DNA of 64,000 nt from Multivorans sp965116445. GTDB taxonomy: Bacteria > Acidobacteriota > Thermoanaerobaculia > Multivoradales > Multivoraceae. The DNA lies in contig OZ220688.1 in assembly GCA_965116445.1 (NCBI GenBank), positions 2,790,001-2,854,000 on the forward strand. Reading direction: 5' to 3'. Of the stretch, positions 34,995 to 42,170 are shown one piece after another (within the stretch, counting starts at the first letter, position 1; each line of letters begins with the position of its first letter). The notes below the pieces were generated by a model, which saw nothing but the letters and a program-made list of their open reading frames with translations, was not told where the DNA came from and made no database searches. The position numbers and the translations under genes are program-made.

Positions 34995-36857
34995 GTGGTG
35001 GACAGCCTTCGTTCGACCTGCAAGACCCGAGCCGGGCTGCGCACCGCTCTACTACGGCGAACGCGACTCTTCGAGAAGGCCGTCTCCTGGTCACGGCTGG
35101 CCACGGTCCTTCTGGCAGCCGTACTCGTCTGGCTGTCCGTTCAGGGGCGGCTCTTCTCCCTCTTCTGGGCCGCCGTGCCCGTCCTCTGCTTCCTGGTCCT
35201 CGTCGTCCTTCACGAGCGCATCCTGCGACGGGTTCACCGGCTGGAGCGGGCACGGGACTTCTACCGCCGGATCCTCGACCGTCTCGACGGCGACTGGCGC
35301 GCCGGCGGTCGGCCTGGATCACGCTTCGGCGACGAACACGCCGAGCACGTCTACGCCGCGGACCTCGACCTGTTCGGCCCCGACTCCCTGTTCCTGATGT
35401 TGAACCGGGCACGGACCCGCGGCGGCGACGAACTCCTGGCATCCTGGTTGCTCCGGCCCGCGCCACCCGACGTTGTACGCAAGCGCCAGGAGGCCGTGCG
35501 CGAGCTGGCGCCCCGCCTCGACTTCCGCGAACGTCTCGCCGCCTCCGGTCGAATCGCGCGCACCGACCTCGATCCGGAGGCGCTGGTGTCCTGGGCGGAG
35601 GGCGACGGGCGGCCCGCGCTCCCTGGCGCCGGCAGCCGGGAGTTCCTGGTGCGCGCCCTGCTGGGTCTGGTCGCGGTCGGCAACGTCCTCACCGTGACCG
35701 GCTGGATGATCTGGAGCTGGGGGCCGTCGCCCTTCCTGGCCCTGGCGTTGCCGCAGGTCCTCTGCACTCTGACGATGCGCGGCCGCTTCAGGGCGGCAAC
35801 CGACGGCGTGACGCGCGCGAGCCGTGACCTCAACCTGGTCTCATCGTTGCTCGAAGTCATCGAGCGCGAGCCGCTCGAGAGCAGCCGTCTGGTCGAACTG
35901 GCGAAGCGGCTGCGGAGCGGCGACGGGATCACCGGCTCCCGAAGCGCCAGGCATCTGCAACGTCTGGTCGACCTGCTCGACTCGATGCACAACGCCGTCT
36001 TCGCCCCCTTCGGCCTGCTGCTGCTCTGGACTCCCCAACTCGCCTACGCGATCGACTCGTGGCGCCGTCGCCACGGCGACCGGGTCGCCGCCTGGCTGGG
36101 GACGCTGGCCGAGGTCGAGGCCCTGGCGAGTCTCGCCTCCCACGCGTTCGAGCACCCGGACCACACCTTCCCCACACTGGTGGAGCCAGTCGGCAGGCAG
36201 CGCCCGATGCTCGCCGGCAGGCAGATCGGGCATCCCCTGTTGCCTTCGGAGGACTGCGTGGCGAACGACGTCCACCTCGCCTGCCCGCTCGAGGACGGCA
36301 GCCATACCGGCCCGCCGGCCCAGTGCCTGATCGTGAGCGGCTCGAACATGTCCGGCAAGAGCACTCTGCTGAGGACCGTCGGCACGAACGTCGTCCTCGC
36401 GCTTGCCGGCGCGCCAGTACGGGCCCGGTCGCTCCGGCTGACGCCGCTCGCCATCGGTTCCTCCCTCCAGCTCAGGGACTCCCTGGCGGAAGGCCAGTCC
36501 AGGTTCTACGCCGAGATCACCAAGCTCCGGTCCGTGCTCGACCTGACGGACCGGGAGACGCCCGTCCTGTTCCTGCTCGACGAGATCCTCCACGGCACGA
36601 ACTCCCACGACCGCCGAGTCGGCGCCGAAGGCCTCATCCGCGGCCTCCTCGACCGCGGCGCGATCGGACTCGTGACCACCCACGATCTGGCGCTGGCCCG
36701 GATCGCCGACGACTCGGGGCATTCAACCTTGCGAAACGTCCACTTCAGGGATGAGCTCGAAGACGGCGAGATCCGGTTCGATTTCCGCCTGCGCGAGGGC
36801 ACAGTCACCCGCAGCAACGCGCTCGACCTGATGCGCCAGGTCGGCCTGAAGGTGTAG
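34995..36857 (+). CDS. Membrane-anchored MutS-family ATPase
   Basis: The 620-residue protein carries a complete MutS domain V at its C-terminus: Walker A SGSNMSGKSTLLRT, then EGQSRFYAEITKLR, Walker B VLFLLDEILHGTNSHDR and VTTHDLALA. The N-terminal half has hydrophobic helices (about residues 35-75, 215-260 and 330-350) in place of mismatch-recognition domain I. The core domain is short. Such membrane MutS-like proteins occur in several phyla, but their role is not established. GTG 34995 or GTG 34998 starts the gene, ten bases after the serine hydrolase stop, so the two may be co-transcribed. Confidence 0.85.
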   Translation: MVDSLRSTCKTRAGLRTALLRRTRLFEKAVSWSRLATVLLAAVLVWLSVQGRLFSLFWAAVPVLCFLVLVVLHERILRRVHRLERARDFYRRILDRLDGDWRAGGRPGSRFGDEHAEHVYAADLDLFGPDSLFLMLNRARTRGGDELLASWLLRPAPPDVVRKRQEAVRELAPRLDFRERLAASGRIARTDLDPEALVSWAEGDGRPALPGAGSREFLVRALLGLVAVGNVLTVTGWMIWSWGPSPFLALALPQVLCTLTMRGRFRAATDGVTRASRDLNLVSSLLEVIEREPLESSRLVELAKRLRSGDGITGSRSARHLQRLVDLLDSMHNAVFAPFGLLLLWTPQLAYAIDSWRRRHGDRVAAWLGTLAEVEALASLASHAFEHPDHTFPTLVEPVGRQRPMLAGRQIGHPLLPSEDCVANDVHLACPLEDGSHTGPPAQCLIVSGSNMSGKSTLLRTVGTNVVLALAGAPVRARSLRLTPLAIGSSLQLRDSLAEGQSRFYAEITKLRSVLDLTDRETPVLFLLDEILHGTNSHDRRVGAEGLIRGLLDRGAIGLVTTHDLALARIADDSGHSTLRNVHFRDELEDGEIRFDFRLREGTVTRSNALDLMRQVGLKV

Positions 36858-36876
36858 CAGCCCGCGGCCGTCGTCC

Positions 36877-38490
36877 TCACGCGCCCCACACGGTAACGGC
36901 CCGCCCGCCCAGCGACTCCTCGCGCCGGAAGATCTTCTCCTCCCAAGACTTGGAATCGTCCCGGTCGAAGATCACAAGGTGTCCCGACTCGCCGCCGCAG
37001 CGGTCCATGTAGTCCAGAGTCTGCTCCAGGCCCTCGCGGATCGTGGCGTCCAGGCTGCCGCGCAGGACCTTGCACTCCACGACGTAGCGGCGCGCGGGCA
37101 CGCCCGGCTCGGCGACGCCCGCTAAACGGCCGGGCGGCCACACGATCAGCAGGTCGGTCCGCCGGCTGCCCAGCGCGTACTCGCGCTCGATCCGGCCGCC
37201 CCCGTTGACGACCCGCTGCAGGAACGCCTGCAGCAGCAACTGCGGACCCGCTTCCTTGTACTGGAACCGCTCGAGCCAGTGCTCGGAGTGCTCCCGGAAG
37301 AACCGCTGGAACGCCGCCAGCAAACCCTCCACGTCCAGGTCGCCATCAGGCTTCACGTACCACTCCGTCTCCTGGAGGATCGAGTCCTCGCGGGCGTACA
37401 TCAGCTCCCGCGGGATCACTTCCCGGTATATCGGGTTCGCGATCCGGCGCGGGCCGCGCCGGGCCAGCAGACCCAGATCGCGAACGTACTCCACGTCGTC
37501 CGGACCGGCTCTGCCGGCGTCGGCCCCGCTCAGGACCGGCTCGACCACCCGCCGCACCCGCTCTTCGCGCAGCTTGTCCGCCAGTTGGTGCAGGTGGGTC
37601 TGCCGACCCAGGACCAACTCCTCCCTGGCATCCATGATCGCTTCCTCGTCGATCGTTCGCGAGCGGTCCCGCGCAACCCTGTTCTTGAAGCAGGCCTGGT
37701 AGGCCAGCGCGTTGACCAGCCACGGCTGGCCTTGAGACAGGCTCCACACCGCGGCAAGCGCGCCCTCCGTGAACTCCTGCCCCGTCTCCTCGGTGTGCTG
37801 GCCGAGCAACGCGCGCACGTCGTCCCCATCGAACTCGCCCAGCCGCAGCGACTCCGCCTTGATGTTGAACGCACTGCCGCCGGCGATGATCTCACCCCCC
37901 GACTCCGAGTGGATGCGGTAGTCGCGCACGTCCCGGATCCCGCACAGGATCACGCTCTGCGGAAAGGCCGCCGGACGGTTGGCATACCCCGCCCGTAACT
38001 GGCGCAGCACCGAGATCAACGTGTCGCCCACCAAGGCGTCGATTTCGTCCAGGAACAGCACCAGCGGCCTGACATCGTTCTGCGTCCACCGGCCCAGCGC
38101 CAGCCGCAGGGCGCCGTGCGGACCCGCGCGCGCCAGCGCGCTTTCCCACATCCCATCCAGAAAGTCGTCGCCCGGAGCAACGAGAGCCTGCTCCGAAATC
38201 TCCGCCAACACGGTCCGAATACCCGCCCCGACGTCCCCGCGCGCCGTCTGGGCGGTCTCGACGTTGGCGTAGACGCAGCGGTACTCGTTCCCCTCGTTCA
38301 GCAGGTCGCGCAGCGCCAGCAGCGCCGAGGTCTTCCCCGTCTGGCGCGGCGCGTGCAGAACGAAGTACCGCTTGTCGCGGATCAGGCGCAGGACCTCGTC
38401 GAGGTCGAATCGCTCCAGCGGCGGAATGCAGTAGTGGTCCGCCCGAACCACCGGCCCGGAGGTGTTGAAGAAGCGCTCGGCCATCGGCAT
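36877..38490 (-). CDS. AAA-like ATPase with C-terminal PD-(D/E)XK nuclease-like domain
   Basis: The 537-residue protein begins with an ATPase: FVLHAPRQTGKTSALLAL (Walker A), LVLFLDEIDALVGD (Walker B), ILCGIRDVRDYR, and a winged-helix-like region to about residue 340. The C-terminus has EREYALGSRRTDLLIVWP followed by YVVECKVLRGS, the D...ExK arrangement of a PD-(D/E)XK fold. A single polypeptide joins a NTPase of the STAND/AAA-like group to a putative nuclease. Functions proposed for the group include mobile-element or defence roles, none proven. ATG 38490 is used; ATG 38484 is possible. Confidence 0.8.
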   Translation of the reverse strand: MPMAERFFNTSGPVVRADHYCIPPLERFDLDEVLRLIRDKRYFVLHAPRQTGKTSALLALRDLLNEGNEYRCVYANVETAQTARGDVGAGIRTVLAEISEQALVAPGDDFLDGMWESALARAGPHGALRLALGRWTQNDVRPLVLFLDEIDALVGDTLISVLRQLRAGYANRPAAFPQSVILCGIRDVRDYRIHSESGGEIIAGGSAFNIKAESLRLGEFDGDDVRALLGQHTEETGQEFTEGALAAVWSLSQGQPWLVNALAYQACFKNRVARDRSRTIDEEAIMDAREELVLGRQTHLHQLADKLREERVRRVVEPVLSGADAGRAGPDDVEYVRDLGLLARRGPRRIANPIYREVIPRELMYAREDSILQETEWYVKPDGDLDVEGLLAAFQRFFREHSEHWLERFQYKEAGPQLLLQAFLQRVVNGGGRIEREYALGSRRTDLLIVWPPGRLAGVAEPGVPARRYVVECKVLRGSLDATIREGLEQTLDYMDRCGGESGHLVIFDRDDSKSWEEKIFRREESLGGRAVTVWGA

Positions 38491-38582
38491 GCACTCGCCC
38501 GTTTGGCGATGCCTGCCAGTCTAGCCCGCGTACCTCGCCCCTCCCGGCGCACGCTCGCCGCACGCAGGCGGTAACGCGGCGG

Positions 38583-38978
38583 CTACGAAGCGGCCGAGGT
38601 GCGCAGCGGCTCCAGTGCCTCGATGGCTGCCGCGTTCCTGGACCGTGCAGCGTGCCAGAGATCCCAGTCCTGCTGCAGGCCAAGCCAGAATTCAGCGGTC
38701 ATCCCGGTAACTCGGGCCAACCGCAACGCGGTATCCGCAGTCACAGTGCCCTTGGCATGGACGATCCCCCGAAGCCGCGAATAGGAGACACCCAACCTCT
38801 GGGCAAATGCCGACTGCGAGATGCCCAGCGGCTTCAGGAACTCCTCAAGCAGCATCTCTCCTGGGTGCGTCGGCGGTTGACACCGTGGCAACCGGCGTGC
38901 GGGCTGAGTTCCTCCACCGCGCCTGCCAGCAGCCGCCTCAGTGGTAGTCGGTGATTTCGACGTCATCGGCATAGCCAC
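38583..38978 (-). CDS. higA: HigA-family antitoxin (XRE helix-turn-helix)
   Basis: The core PPTHPGEMLLEEFLKPLG, SQSAFAQRLGVSYSRLRGIV and MTAEFWLGLQQDWDLW is the HigA/VapI addiction-module antitoxin domain, a DNA-binding repressor that neutralises HigB. The open frame from ATG 38978 gives 131 residues, with an N-terminal extension of about 36 residues beyond the usual family start. That extension overlaps the remnant higB reading frame. A start at ATG 38966 or TTG 38891 would shorten it. Its toxin partner immediately upstream is broken, so this antitoxin is an orphan unless it acts elsewhere. Confidence 0.85.
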   Translation of the reverse strand: MAMPMTSKSPTTTEAAAGRRGGGTQPARRLPRCQPPTHPGEMLLEEFLKPLGISQSAFAQRLGVSYSRLRGIVHAKGTVTADTALRLARVTGMTAEFWLGLQQDWDLWHAARSRNAAAIEALEPLRTSAAS

Positions 38979-39051
38979 CGTCTCCGAGCCGCTCGCGTCG
39001 TCGCGCCGTCGAAGATGCCTCGGTGGCTCGATCAGCGAACGACCGGATCAT
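38938..39051 (-). pseudogene. higB: Remnant of higB toxin gene (frameshift plus internal deletion)
   Basis: The 37-codon frame starts MIRSFADRATE, the family N-terminus of HigB, and ends DGGYADDVEITDYH, the family C-terminus. The middle of the roughly 90-residue toxin, including its RNase residues, is missing. Right after GAG, the bases GCATCTTCGACGGC read IFDG in the next frame, continuing ATTRAARR as in intact HigB proteins. A one-base loss therefore produced the frameshift, and a larger deletion later restored the frame. It lies directly upstream of higA in the normal toxin-antitoxin order. Confidence 0.75.
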
Positions 39052-39086
39052 GGAGCGAACATTGTAGTCCAGCCGGATCGTAGCGC

Positions 39087-39114
39087 TTGACAGAACCGGA
39101 TTTGCCGCTAGGCT
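39087..39114 (+). promoter_or_regulatory. Sigma70-type promoter upstream of the small ORF
   Basis: TTGACA at 39087-39092 is a perfect -35 box. TAGGCT at 39109-39114, 16 bases later, retains the T1, A2 and T6 of the -10 consensus. Transcription would begin near 39121, at the start of the tandem repeats, and run through the small ORF towards the TPR gene. Confidence 0.5.
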
Positions 39115-39118
39115 GATG

Positions 39119-39180
39119 CCTCCACAGGGCGGTCGCCTCCACAGGGCGGTCGCCTCCACAGGGCGGTCGCCTCCACAGGG
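39119..39180. repeat. 17-bp tandem repeat, 3.6 copies
   Basis: The unit CCTCCACAGGGCGGTCG is repeated perfectly at 39119-39135, 39136-39152 and 39153-39169, with 11 bases of a fourth copy to 39180. The array sits between the promoter-like sequence and the small ORF. There are no spacers, so it is not a CRISPR. Perfect identity suggests recent expansion by slippage. Confidence 0.9.
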
Positions 39181-39213
39181 ACTTGATGGATAGTCCCGGA
39201 AAGGAGACGAGAC

Positions 39214-39288
39214 ATGCCCACACTGATCGAGTTGATCGAAGCAGGCTTGGTGCTCGCAGCCCGCATCCACCTCGTGCTCGTCGGCTAG
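39214..39288 (+). CDS. Small hydrophobic 24-residue ORF with strong ribosome site
   Basis: ATG 39214 is preceded by AAAGGAGACGAGAC, a near-perfect Shine-Dalgarno at good spacing. The peptide is 24 residues, opening MPTLIELIEAG and closing LAARIHLVLVG. It is mostly aliphatic, with two acidic residues, one Arg and one His, so it could be a short membrane helix. I do not recognise it. It is followed by a stable hairpin and then a TPR gene. It could be a leader peptide, a small membrane protein, a type I-like toxin or a signalling peptide sensed by the TPR protein. None of these is shown by sequence alone. Confidence 0.55.
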   Translation: MPTLIELIEAGLVLAARIHLVLVG

Positions 39289-39304
39289 CCGCCGAGCCAG
39301 ACGT

Positions 39305-39345
39305 AGGGGGCGGGCGGTCCTTACCGACGTGCCGCTCCGCCCCCT
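39305..39345 (+). terminator. GC-rich hairpin after the small ORF
   Basis: AGGGGGCGG (39305-39313) pairs with CCGCCCCCT (39337-39345), and inner GCGG pairs with CCGC across one bulged base, leaving a 14-base loop. No T-run follows, so it may be an attenuator-like or RNA-stabilising structure rather than a full intrinsic terminator. The gap 39052-39392 otherwise contains only the promoter, repeats and small ORF. Confidence 0.45.
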
Positions 39346-39392
39346 GCCTACTTGGTGTAGAATCGGCCCTTGAACCGCTCGTTCCGTTCCCC

Positions 39393-40403
39393 ATGACTGC
39401 CACCGTCGTTCCATTCCGCTCGTCGCCCGAGCCGGCGCTTCTCCCGGAGCGCGTTCCCGCGCCCGAGGCCGCGCCGCGCGCGGTTGAGGTGACCGAGGAC
39501 TTCGAGACGATCCGGGATCGCGCGCGGGAACAAGTCGCCAACGGGTCTTACCGGGAGGCCGCTGCCGCCTATCGCACGGCCGTGGACGTGGCTACGGCCG
39601 CCGGGGAAGTCGACCTCGCGGATGAGGCGCTCTGCGGTTGGGGCGCAGCAGAAACGGAACTCGGCAACGGCACGGAGGTCATGCCAGAGTTGCGAAGGAT
39701 CTTGCTCGGCAGCACCGTCGACCACAACTGCTGGCTCGCTTCCTATACGTTGGCGCGCGCGCACGAACTTGAAGGCCAAGTCAAGAAAGCGCTGTTCTAT
39801 GCCCGGCTGTCGTTGCACCACTCCGAGTACGTCGATCGGCCCGGCTTGACGGCCGGCTCTCGCAATCTACTCGGTAACCTGTTGGTGACGGACGGTCGTG
39901 AGGCTGCCGCTGCCGCCGAGTACCGGATAGCTCTCAGTGAATCGCACAATGCACCTTCTGCTTGGACGGCCACTGCCCAAGTCAACTTGGGCTATTGCCT
40001 CTTGGCCAACGCATTCGAAGGCAACGGCTTTCGCCGAAGTCGGTTGCGCGAGGGTCTGCGGTTGACCTACCGCAGTCTGCGAACACTCCGCCGCGAACAA
40101 GCTGGCCCACTGCTGGTTTGGCCACACCTAGACCTGTGCTTCGCCTACGTTGAAATGGGACGACTCGCAACAGCGAGCCGTCACGGCCGTCGAGCGCTGG
40201 AGCTAGCAGAACGATACGAAAACTGGGACGCGGCCAAGAGCTGCCTCTATCTGCTCGGACAAGCAGCCATGCTCCAACGCGATGCGGAAGCCGCCCGTCA
40301 GTTCTTCACCGAACTAGAACAGCGCTTCTATCCCGACCAAGCCGGACTGTCGGCCCTGTTGATGTCGCTGGACCTACGGCAAGTTGTGAACCTGAGGGCG
40401 TGA
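39393..40403 (+). CDS. Cytoplasmic TPR-like protein
   Basis: The 336-residue protein has no signal peptide. Helical repeat pairs are visible, e.g. ANGSYREAAAAYRTAVDVAT, NCWLASYTLARAHELEGQVK, RLATASRHGRRALELAERYE and DAEAARQFFTELEQRFYPDQ. These resemble TPR units of MalT- or Rap-like regulators or chaperone-like scaffolds. I do not recognise a named family. The start is ATG 39393; the frame is open upstream to 39183, but that stretch is Arg/Pro-rich and crosses the small ORF and hairpin in another frame. Its stop overlaps the start region of the following secreted-protein gene, so the two are coupled. Confidence 0.7.
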   Translation: MTATVVPFRSSPEPALLPERVPAPEAAPRAVEVTEDFETIRDRAREQVANGSYREAAAAYRTAVDVATAAGEVDLADEALCGWGAAETELGNGTEVMPELRRILLGSTVDHNCWLASYTLARAHELEGQVKKALFYARLSLHHSEYVDRPGLTAGSRNLLGNLLVTDGREAAAAAEYRIALSESHNAPSAWTATAQVNLGYCLLANAFEGNGFRRSRLREGLRLTYRSLRTLRREQAGPLLVWPHLDLCFAYVEMGRLATASRHGRRALELAERYENWDAAKSCLYLLGQAAMLQRDAEAARQFFTELEQRFYPDQAGLSALLMSLDLRQVVNLRA

Positions 40404-41833
40404 TGAGAAGAGGCATCCGCATCAGCTCAAAGGAAACGCCGCTCCGCTACGGAGTGTTGCTGCTGGCCTTGCTGGTCGGCGGCGCGGCCCAGGCGCAAGA
40501 CAGCGCCCCCGTTCTGGGCAAGAGCGGCGACATCTACAAGGTCACCGTAGGAACCTACAGCGAACTCTTCCAGGCCGGTACCGAAGCGTCGGCAGACGCT
40601 GAAGTCCTCCACCTGGAGGCCCGTCGGAGCTCGGGCACGGTTGAGCACCACCTGGTGCCTGGCAGCGAGCCGGACCACAGCGACCGAACACCATCGCTGT
40701 TTTTCGACGCCTCGACCAGCCGCCTCTACGTTGTCTGGTCGAGCAATAGCACCTCGACCCTCAGCCGGATCAATCTGGCCTCCTTCGATGGCAGCGAGTG
40801 GTCAGAGACGATCGAGGTTTCCGGCAACATCTACAGCGACAAGTCGGCACCGCGCCTCGCCGTGACTCACGACCGCTTCCAACTCGCGGGGGAGAGTCCC
40901 GGCGAGTCGAGTACCCGAACCATTCTCCACGTCGTTTGGTCCGAAGACACCGTTGACGGCGAGAAGGTCATGTACGCGCCGGTCGTGCTTATCGACGGGG
41001 AACTGGCCTCCACGTGGCGGCGCGTGCACAGGCTGAACGACTACGTGTCGCAGGAGTTGATCGACCTCCCCTACAGCGGAACTGTGCCGGAGAGTTTGCT
41101 CAAAGCACCGACCGTCGACGCGGCATCCGAGTCGAACGCTGTGGTCATCGGTTTCGCCGACAGCGCCAGCGGCGCCTTGGTCCAGTTGGAACTCGCCACG
41201 CCGGCAGCGGAACTCGCCGAACTGGCCGACCGTCTGGCAGATCACTTGGACTCCACAAACCTCTGCCAGCGAATCGAGAGCGAAGGATCAAGCGCGATCA
41301 CGTCGGTTGCGAGTGGGGCGAGGGCCCACATCGTGATTGTGGGTCGCCGCATCCGCAGCAGAACTCTCGGCACCTTGGCCGACGACGCTCGGCGGATGCT
41401 CACCGAACGAGCCGAGACACTCTGCGCCGAGGGCGGACTTCAGAGTGTGTCCAACGGAGCAAGAGCTCACATTGTGATCGTAGGAGCCCGCTCTCAGGAT
41501 GGTGACCTCCTGGACGAAACTGTGGCCGACAGCCACGTTCTCCTCGCCGCCGCCCAGCCGGTCGGCGACGACTACGTCCAGCACCTGGCCCGCCTGCAGG
41601 TGAAATCGGAACGCGCGGCGCCGACCATCGGAAGCGGACAGCCGACGATCTTCGTCTCGCCCGGGGGCACCGGGGCAGTGGTCGCCTGGGAGAACGGATC
41701 TGCGATGACCTACGTCGAGACCGATCCGGCGACCGGCGCCTGGAGCGAGTCCTTCAGCCTCCAGGTCGGCGACGACCTCTCCCGCTCCGAGGCCTACTCG
41801 ATCCTCCGCGACCGCGCCCGCTCCCTCGAGTAG
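40403..41833 (+). CDS. Secreted protein with internal duplication, possible beta-propeller
   Basis: About 476 residues. A signal peptide is clear (RYGVLLLALLVGGAAQAQD). The N-terminal half has motifs such as SRLYVVWSSNSTSTLSRINL, ILHVVWSEDT and later GTGAVVAWENGSAMTYVE, resembling BNR/sialidase-like beta-propeller blades. In the middle, SVASGARAHIVIVGRR (near residue 300) and SVSNGARAHIVIVGAR (about 47 residues later) form an internal repeat. GTG 40400 overlapping the TPR stop, or ATG 40403, can start it. I do not recognise the family. It is followed by the terminal-repeat element. Confidence 0.72.
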   Translation: MRRGIRISSKETPLRYGVLLLALLVGGAAQAQDSAPVLGKSGDIYKVTVGTYSELFQAGTEASADAEVLHLEARRSSGTVEHHLVPGSEPDHSDRTPSLFFDASTSRLYVVWSSNSTSTLSRINLASFDGSEWSETIEVSGNIYSDKSAPRLAVTHDRFQLAGESPGESSTRTILHVVWSEDTVDGEKVMYAPVVLIDGELASTWRRVHRLNDYVSQELIDLPYSGTVPESLLKAPTVDAASESNAVVIGFADSASGALVQLELATPAAELAELADRLADHLDSTNLCQRIESEGSSAITSVASGARAHIVIVGRRIRSRTLGTLADDARRMLTERAETLCAEGGLQSVSNGARAHIVIVGARSQDGDLLDETVADSHVLLAAAQPVGDDYVQHLARLQVKSERAAPTIGSGQPTIFVSPGGTGAVVAWENGSAMTYVETDPATGAWSESFSLQVGDDLSRSEAYSILRDRARSLE

Positions 41834-41852
41834 CTCGCAGTCAGAGACCTGA

Positions 41853-42102
41853 CGCCCGCGCCGGGGTTCAGGGGGGAGGGGTCCCAGCGGACTCGAAGCG
41901 AGCGACTCCCGATCCCTAACAACAACCGACGACGAACCGGAGCGAGCGTAGTGGAGCGAGCGCACAACCCTCCACTTGTCCGACAAGCGCGAACCCGGGT
42001 GGCGCGACCCGCGCCACCCGTGAACCAGTCCGTGCGCCCGTCAGCGGGCGCACGGATGGCGCCGCCGCTGGGACCCCTCCCCCGTGAGCCCCAAGGCGGG
42101 CG
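41853..42102. mobile_element. MITE-like element with 38-bp terminal inverted repeats
   Basis: The 38 bases at 41853-41890 are an inverted copy of 42065-42102 with 33 matches, including a perfect 19-base inner block (GGGGGAGGGGTCCCAGCGG and its complement). The 174 bases between contain no gene but include GGAGCGAGCG twice and the double-hairpin repeat core. There is no transposase, so the element would be non-autonomous. Target-site duplications were not obvious. It fills most of the 337-base gap between the secreted-protein gene and the M23 peptidase gene. Confidence 0.6.
41991..42060. repeat. Double-hairpin intergenic repeat, copy 1
   Basis: Hairpin A has 10-base arms 41997-42006 and 42010-42019 (GGGTGGCGCG and its complement, loop ACC). 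Hairpin B has 11-base arms 42030-42040 and 42045-42055 (CCGTGCGCCCG and its complement). Both stems are perfect. The core reappears at 43597 and 47911. It lies inside the terminal-repeat element. Confidence 0.85.
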
Positions 42103-42170
42103 GGTGACCTGCCCACGCCCGTGGCGCGGCGTGGCCGCGGCGTGGCTGCGGCGTGGCTGCGGTGCGCCGC

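Noticed and set aside
36877..39051. Complete defence island
   Set aside because: Only one ATPase-nuclease protein and a decayed toxin-antitoxin pair are present; no restriction, CRISPR, CBASS or similar set can be recognised.
39119..39180. Tandem repeats as a CRISPR array
   Set aside because: Units of 17 bases directly abut with no spacers and there are no cas genes nearby.
39183..39392. In-frame N-terminal extension of the TPR protein from 39183
   Set aside because: The extension is Arg/Pro-rich, crosses the small ORF and hairpin in another frame, and has no ribosome site; ATG 39393 is better.
41853..42102. Insertion sequence
   Set aside because: No transposase frame is present and the element is only 250 bases; described instead as MITE-like.
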